In this document: positions 42,195-49,421 of the stretch, piece by piece
How positions within the stretch are numbered: position 1 is the first letter of the stretch
Layout of the letters: every line of letters starts with the position of its first letter
From: Prevotella sp.
GTDB lineage: Bacteria; Bacteroidota; Bacteroidia; Bacteroidales; Muribaculaceae
Length of the DNA: 64,000 nt
NCBI GenBank assembly: GCA_023666665.1
Contig: JAMPBN010000001.1
Location: 328,805-392,804 of the forward strand
Direction: 5' to 3'
The notes under the pieces: model-generated
What the model was told of the DNA's origin: nothing
Seen by the model: the letters and a program-made list of their open reading frames with translations, nothing else
Databases searched by the model: none
Made by a program: the position numbers and the translations under genes

Positions 42195-43421
42195 TTAAAT
42201 GGTTAGGCTCCGCAGAGGAGCGGCGGCAAGATGTTGGGCGGCATCGCGGAGCGCCTGCGGTGTAATTGCGGCAATGAGCTCTGTGGTCGCGGCAAGCGAG
42301 GGAAGGTTGAGGCCGTGGAGCAATGCCCGTCCGCAATTGGTGGCCAGTTGCTCCTTGTTGTCAAGTCCCAGAGTGAGTTGGCCGAGATATTGGCGCTTGT
42401 AGGCGTTGAGCTGCTTTTCGGTCAGCAGCTTGTCGGCAAAGCGGTTAAGTGTGTTTTGCACGAGCCGGCAGCAGCGCTTGCGGTCATCGTGGTCGCAGCC
42501 AAAGTAAATGGTCATCATTCCGCAGTCGCTCATCAGCGCGGCGGAGGCCTCGACGGTGTAGACGAGTCCGCGACGTTCGCGTAACTCAACGTTGAGCAGT
42601 GCGTTCATCCCCGGGCCACCGAGAATGTTGGTAGCCAGCGCAATGGCATGACGGTCGGGAGAATGAAGACCGCCAACCGGCACTCCCATTACCGTGTGGC
42701 TCTGATGATGTGTATTTCCGGCAAAGCGCTCTGTGGGAGGACAGGGATTCGGCGCAACCCTTATGGGCATTTCGCCTTTCAGCGGCAGTGAGGCAAATGC
42801 TTTTTCGGCCACGCCAATAACGCGGTCAGGGCGTTCGGAGCCGAGATAGAAAAACACCCCTGCCGAGGCCGTGAATGCATTTTCAAGCCAGCGGCGGCAA
42901 CGCTCAGAGTCAATTGAATCAACGCTGGTGCGGTTGCCGAGAATGTTATGCGCCATGGGGTTGCCGGCAAAGACCATTTCGTCGAAAAGGTCGTAGGCGG
43001 CATCCATTGGCGAGTCGAGATATGAGTCAATTTCGTCGCATATGACTTCGCGCTCCAGGTCGATCTTGCGGGTCGGGAACACCGACTCCGAGGCAAGTTC
43101 GCCAATCAGCATGCACGCCCGGCGGAAGTTTCCGGCAGGCATTGCGGCATAGAGGGTGGTTTCCTCTTTAGTGGTAAACGCGTTAAGCTCGCCGCCAACG
43201 GCCTCCATGCGGGAGTTGATGTAGGAGTCAGTTCGCCGGGTAGTACCCTTGAAGATTGTGTGTTCAACGAAGTGGGCAAGTCCGAAGTCTTGGGCCACAA
43301 CCTCATCACGCGACCCGGCGTTTACCGTCAGGCCGCAAAATTCTGTGGTCGAAGCCATACGGATGCACACAGCCCGCAGACCGTTTGGCAACGTAGCGAT
43401 TACTTGGTCGGTTCTACCCAT
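42195..43421 (-). CDS. M16 family zinc peptidase
   Basis: A 408-aa pitrilysin/processing-peptidase-like protein with the inverted zinc motif HFVEH and the distal glutamate in the following ELNAFTTKEETTLY to EVICDEID stretch, plus the R/Y pair of the second domain (LRERRGLVYTVEA). No signal peptide is seen, so it is probably cytoplasmic. It overlaps the ispG stop by 22 bases. Confidence 0.88.
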   Translation of the reverse strand: MGRTDQVIATLPNGLRAVCIRMASTTEFCGLTVNAGSRDEVVAQDFGLAHFVEHTIFKGTTRRTDSYINSRMEAVGGELNAFTTKEETTLYAAMPAGNFRRACMLIGELASESVFPTRKIDLEREVICDEIDSYLDSPMDAAYDLFDEMVFAGNPMAHNILGNRTSVDSIDSERCRRWLENAFTASAGVFFYLGSERPDRVIGVAEKAFASLPLKGEMPIRVAPNPCPPTERFAGNTHHQSHTVMGVPVGGLHSPDRHAIALATNILGGPGMNALLNVELRERRGLVYTVEASAALMSDCGMMTIYFGCDHDDRKRCCRLVQNTLNRFADKLLTEKQLNAYKRQYLGQLTLGLDNKEQLATNCGRALLHGLNLPSLAATTELIAAITPQALRDAAQHLAAAPLRSLTI

Positions 43422-44908
43422 TCACCGTTTGCTTTTATCAGGTTAACAAGATGTGAGATAGCCTCTTCTTGCGGAATGTTGCGTTCCACGCACTCCTTGC
43501 GGCGGTAGAGACTGATGCGTCCCACTCCCGCTCCGACATAACCGTAGTCGGCATCAGCCATTTCGCCAGGGCCGTTGACTATACAGCCCATTACTCCGAT
43601 TTTAAGGCCTTTAAGGTGACCGGTAGCGGCTTTTACGGCCTTGAGCGTTGTCTGGAGGTCAAACATTGTGCGTCCGCAGCTCGGACATGATATAAACTCC
43701 GTCTTGGAGATGCGAAGCCGCGCAGCCTGCAGAATATTCAGCGCAAGCGCGGTGGTGTCAATGCCGGGAACGTCAATCCAAATGCCGTCTTGCAAGCCGT
43801 TGAGCAGCAGTGTGCCGAAGTCGGCAGCTGCTTTCAGTGCCAGGTCGGGATCAGCGGGGTCATAGCCCAGCCTCACAATCACCGGGGCATCGTTGCCTTG
43901 ACGCAGAAGAGCGTGGCGCTGAGCCTGAATGTGGCCAACGCGGTTTGCGTGGTCGGACGTCAGAATTATGGCGTTGGCGGGAATTTCATCCAATCCCCAA
44001 ACCAAGGGATATGGCGACCGGAAAGAACCCAGGCGTTCGGGAGCCAAGGGATTGTAGCCGGGAGCGTATTCAAAGTCAATCTGCGGGGCATTTGCAGCCT
44101 TGGCTATGTGGCCAAGGAGCGCCCGGGCTACCGGAACCTCCCTCTCGGGGTCTTCGCTAAGGCTCACTCGGATTGTGTCGCCAATTCCCTGATAGAGCAG
44201 CGCCCCGATGCCCACGGCCGATTTGATGCGACCGTCCTCGCCGTCGCCGGCTTCGGTAACGCCCAGGTGCAGAGGATATTCGAGTCCCTCCTTGGCCATA
44301 GTGGCAACCAAAAGGCGCACGGTGAGAACCATCACAACGGTGTTGGAAGCCTTGATGCTGATTACGACCTGGTGAAAATCGTGTTTTGCGCAGATGCGGA
44401 GAAATTGCATTGCGCTTTCGACCATACCCTCGGGGGTGTCGCCATATTCGTCCATAATTGCGGGCGACAGCGAGCCGTGGTTCACGCCGATGCGCAGCGC
44501 CACGCCGCGCCGCTTGCACACGTCGAGCAGCGGCAGGAGCGCTTCCTCTATATTCTTGCCGGGGCGGCAGAAATTCCCCGGGTTTATGCGCACTTTGTCA
44601 ACGCTCTCGGCGGCAGCCAACGCGGCAGCGGGGTTGAAATGAATGTCGGCAACGAGCGGCACGTTGACCTGCGGGTACATCTGAGCCATAGCCTCGGCCT
44701 CGCGCACGCCCTGAGCGGTGAGCCGCACCAGGGCGGCTCCGGCATCGGCAATGCGGCGAATTTGCGCCACTGAGGCGGGAATGTCGGTAGTGGTGGTGTT
44801 GGTCATACTCTGCACCGCAATGGGTGCATTGCCGCCGATTTCCACTTTGCCGCCAACTATGACCTTACGGCAGTTGCGTCGTCGGCAGTTTATCAGGTCC
44901 ATTGTCAT
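43400..44908 (-). CDS. ispG: 4-hydroxy-3-methylbut-2-enyl diphosphate synthase
   Basis: [4Fe-4S] enzyme of the MEP isoprenoid pathway turning MEcPP into HMBPP. 502 aa: N-terminal TIM barrel (APIAVQSMTNT, VRINPGNF, GVNHGSLS), then an inserted domain of roughly 130 residues, then the C-terminal cluster domain with CPSCGRT and GCIVNGPGE. Bacteroidota IspG proteins carry this middle insert, but commonly in a longer form (about 600 aa), so this copy is compact. The ATG at 44908 overlaps the purE stop by 4 bases. Confidence 0.93.
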   Translation of the reverse strand: MTMDLINCRRRNCRKVIVGGKVEIGGNAPIAVQSMTNTTTTDIPASVAQIRRIADAGAALVRLTAQGVREAEAMAQMYPQVNVPLVADIHFNPAAALAAAESVDKVRINPGNFCRPGKNIEEALLPLLDVCKRRGVALRIGVNHGSLSPAIMDEYGDTPEGMVESAMQFLRICAKHDFHQVVISIKASNTVVMVLTVRLLVATMAKEGLEYPLHLGVTEAGDGEDGRIKSAVGIGALLYQGIGDTIRVSLSEDPEREVPVARALLGHIAKAANAPQIDFEYAPGYNPLAPERLGSFRSPYPLVWGLDEIPANAIILTSDHANRVGHIQAQRHALLRQGNDAPVIVRLGYDPADPDLALKAAADFGTLLLNGLQDGIWIDVPGIDTTALALNILQAARLRISKTEFISCPSCGRTMFDLQTTLKAVKAATGHLKGLKIGVMGCIVNGPGEMADADYGYVGAGVGRISLYRRKECVERNIPQEEAISHLVNLIKANGEWVEPTK

Positions 44909-45411
44909 ACCTTGAATTTGTAAGATACTTCCGCGAGTTCGGAGTTAGCTTTAACGATTTTGTCGCTCAGGGTGGCGCGATATGCGGCGAAGCGTTCTGC
45001 CAAAGCGGCATCGCTAAGCGCGAGCATCTGCACGGCAAGCACTGCAGCGTTCATTCCGGCATTTATGCCCACGGTAGCAGTGGCGATGCCCGGAGGCATC
45101 TGCACGATGCTGAGGAGCGCATCCACGCCGCCGAGCGAGGAGCTTATGGGGAGTCCGATGACCGGCAGGGGGGTCATTGCGGCAATCACTCCGGGGAGTG
45201 CTGCGGCCATTCCGGCAGCAGCGATTATAACCTTGATGCCGCGACCGGCGGCATTGCGGGCAAACTCCTCAACTTGCGAGGGAGTGCGGTGAGCCGAGAG
45301 CGCGTTCATTTCAAACGGCACTTCCATGGCTTCGAGAAAGTCTGCGGCTTTGCGCAGAATGGGCAGGTCACTGGTGCTGCCCATAATTATGGAGACTTGG
45401 GGATTGGGCAT
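44905..45411 (-). CDS. purE: N5-carboxyaminoimidazole ribonucleotide mutase
   Basis: Class I PurE of purine synthesis, 168 aa, with the signature MGSTSDLPIL, the catalytic-loop SAHRTP and the GMAAALPGV/PVIGLPISS blocks. The ATG at 45411 and the first codons (M-P-N-P) belong to the heptamer array upstream. The next gene on the same strand is ispG. Confidence 0.95.
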   Translation of the reverse strand: MPNPQVSIIMGSTSDLPILRKAADFLEAMEVPFEMNALSAHRTPSQVEEFARNAAGRGIKVIIAAAGMAAALPGVIAAMTPLPVIGLPISSSLGGVDALLSIVQMPPGIATATVGINAGMNAAVLAVQMLALSDAALAERFAAYRATLSDKIVKANSELAEVSYKFKV

Positions 45412-45500
45412 TGGGCGTTGGGTATTAGGTATTAGGAGTTAGTAGTTAGGAGTTGGATGAGGAAAATTTACTCCTAACTCCTCACTCCCAGCTCCTAACT
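45404..45500. repeat. Inverted pair of heptamer arrays upstream of purE
   Basis: A G-rich array (to about 45456; GGGCGTT, AGGTATT, AGGAGTT units) is followed by a C-rich array in the opposite sense (45470-45500). AGTTAGGAGT (45444-45453) and ACTCCTAACT (45470-45479) are perfect 10-bp complements, so the DNA or RNA can form a hairpin. The purE start codon lies inside the first array. Confidence 0.85.
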
Positions 45501-45552
45501 TAATAAATTTTAAGGGCTAAAAGTTATCGTGTAACCTTTAACCCTTGAATTT

Positions 45553-45575
45553 CAAAATTCGCTGAGCGAATTTTG
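45553..45575 (-). terminator. Hairpin after rplS
   Basis: Perfect 10-bp arms (CAAAATTCGC and complement) around a 3-base loop, 4 bases after the rplS stop. The U-run is short, so termination is likely but not certain. Confidence 0.55.
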
Positions 45576-45578
45576 TGT

Positions 45579-45962
45579 TCAGCCGATAACAATCTTAGCG
45601 TCCTTTTCCCACTCTTTGGTACGACGGTCTTTAATGCGAGCCTTCTTACCGGTGAGGTTGCGGAGGTAGTAGATCTTGGAGCGACGAACTTTGCCGTATT
45701 TGTTAACTACGATAGAGTCGATGAACGGAGATTCCATAGGGAAGATACGTTCTACGCCGATGTTATCGCTGACCTTGCGAACGGTGAAGCGCTTTTTGTT
45801 GCCTTCGCCGGAGATTTTGATAACTACGCCGCGATACTGCTGAATACGCTCTTTGTTACCCTCTTTAATGCGGTAGGAAACGGTGATTGTATCGCCCGGA
45901 ACAAAGCGGGGATACTCTTTTTTTTGTGCAAATGCCTCTTCGGCAATTTTAATCAAGTCCAT
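45579..45962 (-). CDS. rplS: 50S ribosomal protein L19
   Basis: A 127-aa ribosomal protein at the 30S-50S interface; the conserved core (PGDTITVSYRIKEGNKERIQ, QYRGVVIKISG, RRSKIYYLR) is complete. It is a single-gene unit with a leader of about 80 bases from the promoter at 46050-46057. Confidence 0.97.
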   Translation of the reverse strand: MDLIKIAEEAFAQKKEYPRFVPGDTITVSYRIKEGNKERIQQYRGVVIKISGEGNKKRFTVRKVSDNIGVERIFPMESPFIDSIVVNKYGKVRRSKIYYLRNLTGKKARIKDRRTKEWEKDAKIVIG

Positions 45963-46049
45963 GTGACTAATTGATTATTAAGAGTTTAAACATCCCGAAG
46001 CTTAAACGCGCACCTCTTCGTCGCGCCAGCGGCTACGGATTATCGGGTG

Positions 46050-46083
46050 CAAAGTTACGGATTTTCTGCAACATACGCAAAAA
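46050..46083 (-). promoter_or_regulatory. Promoter of rplS
   Basis: Minus-strand TAACTTTG (46057-46050) with TTTTTG (46083-46078) 20 bases upstream, one of the best consensus matches in the window. Confidence 0.7.
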
Positions 46084-46118
46084 TCGAACCTAAAACTTTC
46101 AAATTTTGTTATTGAGTT

Positions 46119-49100
46119 ATGACCAACGTTTCAACAGACCCGCAGAGGGTGATAATTGACGGCTGCACGGCGGCCACTTATATTGCTTACGCGCTGAGCG
46201 ATGTAGCAACGGTTTATCCTATCACTCCGGTTGCCAATATGGGCGACATTGCCGCCCGATGGGCTTTGGAGGGACGCACCAACGTGTTTGGGCGCACCAT
46301 GAAAGTTATGGAAATGGAGAGCGAGCTCGGTGCTGCCGGTGCCACTCACGGCTCGCTGTCGGCCGGTGTACCCTCTACGACTTTCACCTCCTCCCAGGGT
46401 CTGATGCTGATGATTCCCAATATGTACAAGATGAGCGGCGAATTGCTTCCGGCGGTGTTTCATGTCGGCTCGCGGTCGCTGGCTACTCATGCGCTGAGCA
46501 TTTTCGGTGACCATCAGGACGTGATGGCCACCCGCGCCACCGGTTTCAACTTCCTGGTGAGCAATAACGTTCAGGAGGCGGCCGATATGGCTTTGGTGGC
46601 GCATCTTTCAGCCTTGGAAGGGTCGCTGCCGATTGTGCACTTTTTCGACGGCTGGCGCACCGGCAATGAAATGAGCACCATAGAGTTGCCGGGCTACGCC
46701 CAAATCGCCGCGCTCACGCCGATGGACGCGGTGGAGCGTTTGCGCAAACGCGGTATGAACCCCAACGCGCCCAATATTCGCGGCACCGCACAAAACCCCG
46801 ACGTGTATTTTCAAAACCGCGAGGCGGCAAATTCGCTCTACGACGCATTTCCCGGCATCGTTGAGAAAAATATGGATAAAGTCGCCGCTCTTACCGGACG
46901 AAAGTACGGACTGTTTGACTACGTCGGAGTGCCCGATGCTACCAAAGTAATCATTGCAATGGGGTCAGCTTGCGAAACAATCACCGAGACAATTGAATAC
47001 CTGAACCGCAACGGTGCAAGAACCGGACTGGTCAAAGTGCGTCTGTTCCGGCCTTTCAGTGCCGACAAACTACTCGCCGCCATACCCGCAACGGCGCAGA
47101 CACTCTACGTTCTTGACCGCACCAAGGAACCCGGTTCGCAGGGCGAGCCGCTGCTGCTCGACGTGTGTACCGCCGTGCAGCAATCGGGCCGGCAGCTGAA
47201 AGTCATAGGCGGACGCTATGGCTTGAGCAGCAAAGACTTCTCGCCGGCAATGGTTGCCGCGGTGCTTGCCGCGGATAAGCGCTTCACCGTGGGGATAAAC
47301 GATGACGTTACCCACCTTTCGCTCCCCGTGAACCCGGAACTGCTCACGCGCCCCGACTCCCAAAAACGCTACCAGTTCTATGGTATGGGGTCAGACGGCA
47401 CCGTGGGGGCCACGCGCCAGGCCGCACAGATTCTCAGCGACCTCACCGGACAAACAGTTCAGGCTTTCTTTGAATATTCCGCCAAGAAATCGGGCGGCTA
47501 CACCGTCAGCTCCCTGCGTATGGACTCGGGTAAAATCCTTTCGGAATATGCCATAACCGGCGCTGATTACGTCGGCATAAACAAGGAACGCTACGTATAT
47601 CTCTTTGATATTGCACAACATCTGCAAAAGGGGAGCACGCTCGTGGTGAATACCTCTCGCGACTCTGCCGGACTCTCTGCAATAATGCCCGCAGAGCTGA
47701 TACAAGCTATTAAAGACAATAACGTAAAAGTCTACACCGTTAACGCTGAGGCCGTTGCCGTCAAGCATAATCTCGGAGTCAGAATCAACACGATTATGGA
47801 AGCAGTGTTCTTGAAGCTCTGCGGAATGGTTGACTACAAGCTGAGTATCGAAAAGCTCAAGGAGATTGTTTCATCAGCATATATCCACGAGGGTCAGGCG
47901 GTTGTCAACAATAACCTCGCCGCCATTGACGAGGCCCTGACCTCCATCACCGAAATAGAACTGTCCACTTCCCACTCCCCACTCCCCACTGCCCACCACC
48001 CACTCCGCCATTCCGCCACTCCGCTACTAAACCGCTTCGTCACCGAACTGGCCGAACCCTGTCTGCACCGCCGGGGCGACACGATTCCTGTCAGCGCCCT
48101 GCCGGCCGACGGATTCTGCCCGCTTGGAGAATCGGCATTTGAGAAGCGAGCCGTCGCGCTTAACATTCCGATTTGGACGGCATCGAAGTGCGTGGAGTGT
48201 ACGCTCTGTTCGCTCGTTTGCGCCCACGCGGCAATCCGTCCTGTTGTAATGACCGCCGATGAGGCTGCCAAGTCGGGATTTGAGACCGCACCGGCCAAAG
48301 GCTTTGACGGTATGCGTTGGCGCATTCAGGTTTACCCGCAAGACTGCACCGGCTGCGGCAGTTGCGCCACGATATGTCCCGGCCACGCGCTTGATATGCA
48401 GCCGATTGCTCCCAATTTGGAGCCGGAAAAGAAAAATCTCACCTTTGTAAAGAGTCTGGCGCCCAAGCCAAACCCGCTGCCACGCTTTTCGCTGCAGGGT
48501 TCGCAGCTTGAAACTCCGCTGTTGGAGTTCAGCGGCGCGTGTGGGGGCTGCGGAGAAACTCCCTACGTGAAACTGCTTACCCAGCTCTTTGGCGAGCGGC
48601 TTGTCATTGCCAATGCTACCGGGTGTTCCTCAATCTGGGGCGCGGATTTCCCCTCAATGCCATATTGCACCAACGCCGACGGCCACGGCCCTGCCTGGGC
48701 AAACTCCCTTTTTGAAGACAACGCCGAATATGGCCTCGGAATAGCCCTGGGACTGCAATCACGTCTTGAAAGCAAAGACTCCTCGCTGCCCGCAAAACCC
48801 TCGGTATGGGCCATTGGCGGCGACGGTTGGGCTTACGATATCGGCTACGCCGGTCTTGACCACGTAATTTCGCAAAACATTGACATCAATATCCTGGTGA
48901 TGGACACCGAATGTTATTCCAACACGGGCGGACAGATGTCGAAAGCCACACCGCTGAGCGCCGTGGCAAAATACGCGCCCCACGGAAAGCGCACGGTCAA
49001 GAAAGACCTCGGGCGAATGGCCATAACCTACGGCCACGTGTACGTGGGGCAGATTTCATTAGCGGCAAATCCGATGCAGGCAATCAAGGTGCTTCAAGAG

Positions 49101-49421
49101 GCCGAGGCATATCCAGGACCGTCGCTTATCATTGCCTACTGCCCCTGCATCAACCACGGCATCCGCGCCGGAATGAGCCACGCCGCCACGGAGATGCGCG
49201 AGGCCGTCGAAGCAGGATATTGGCCGCTGTGGCACTACAATCCGCAGGATGAAAAGCCGTTCACCCTTGACTCCGCCGCTGCCGACGGCTCGCTGCCCGA
49301 CTTCCTTGCCGGCGAGAGCCGCTATGCCGACCTTGAGCGTCTTGACCCCGAAGCGGCAAAGACCCTGCGCCCCGAAATGCAAAAACGGCTTAACGATACA
49401 TACAAACAACTACTACTATGA
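46119..49421 (+). CDS. nifJ: Pyruvate:ferredoxin (flavodoxin) oxidoreductase
   Basis: TPP/Fe-S enzyme that turns pyruvate into acetyl-CoA, CO2 and reduced ferredoxin. Single-chain form, 1100 aa. Order: alpha domain (YPITPVANMGD), gamma domain, a central 2x[4Fe-4S] region (CVECTLCSLVCAH and CTGCGSCATICPGH), and the TPP-binding beta domain (GGDGWAYDIGY, NTGGQMSKATPL) with the third-cluster cysteines in CGGCGE. Just before the ferredoxin region, about residues 614-640, a low-complexity peptide (HSPLPTAHHPLRHSATPL) is encoded by a heptamer array. Its stop overlaps the C10 peptidase ATG. Confidence 0.95.
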   Translation: MTNVSTDPQRVIIDGCTAATYIAYALSDVATVYPITPVANMGDIAARWALEGRTNVFGRTMKVMEMESELGAAGATHGSLSAGVPSTTFTSSQGLMLMIPNMYKMSGELLPAVFHVGSRSLATHALSIFGDHQDVMATRATGFNFLVSNNVQEAADMALVAHLSALEGSLPIVHFFDGWRTGNEMSTIELPGYAQIAALTPMDAVERLRKRGMNPNAPNIRGTAQNPDVYFQNREAANSLYDAFPGIVEKNMDKVAALTGRKYGLFDYVGVPDATKVIIAMGSACETITETIEYLNRNGARTGLVKVRLFRPFSADKLLAAIPATAQTLYVLDRTKEPGSQGEPLLLDVCTAVQQSGRQLKVIGGRYGLSSKDFSPAMVAAVLAADKRFTVGINDDVTHLSLPVNPELLTRPDSQKRYQFYGMGSDGTVGATRQAAQILSDLTGQTVQAFFEYSAKKSGGYTVSSLRMDSGKILSEYAITGADYVGINKERYVYLFDIAQHLQKGSTLVVNTSRDSAGLSAIMPAELIQAIKDNNVKVYTVNAEAVAVKHNLGVRINTIMEAVFLKLCGMVDYKLSIEKLKEIVSSAYIHEGQAVVNNNLAAIDEALTSITEIELSTSHSPLPTAHHPLRHSATPLLNRFVTELAEPCLHRRGDTIPVSALPADGFCPLGESAFEKRAVALNIPIWTASKCVECTLCSLVCAHAAIRPVVMTADEAAKSGFETAPAKGFDGMRWRIQVYPQDCTGCGSCATICPGHALDMQPIAPNLEPEKKNLTFVKSLAPKPNPLPRFSLQGSQLETPLLEFSGACGGCGETPYVKLLTQLFGERLVIANATGCSSIWGADFPSMPYCTNADGHGPAWANSLFEDNAEYGLGIALGLQSRLESKDSSLPAKPSVWAIGGDGWAYDIGYAGLDHVISQNIDINILVMDTECYSNTGGQMSKATPLSAVAKYAPHGKRTVKKDLGRMAITYGHVYVGQISLAANPMQAIKVLQEAEAYPGPSLIIAYCPCINHGIRAGMSHAATEMREAVEAGYWPLWHYNPQDEKPFTLDSAAADGSLPDFLAGESRYADLERLDPEAAKTLRPEMQKRLNDTYKQLLL
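47964..48026. repeat. Heptamer array inside the PFOR gene
   Basis: CCCACTC-type units, nine or so, in frame, at the linker before the ferredoxin domain. Confidence 0.85.

Noticed and set aside
43790..44773. Plus-strand frame of 327 codons opposite ispG
   Set aside because: Antisense shadow of ispG with no recognisable domain.
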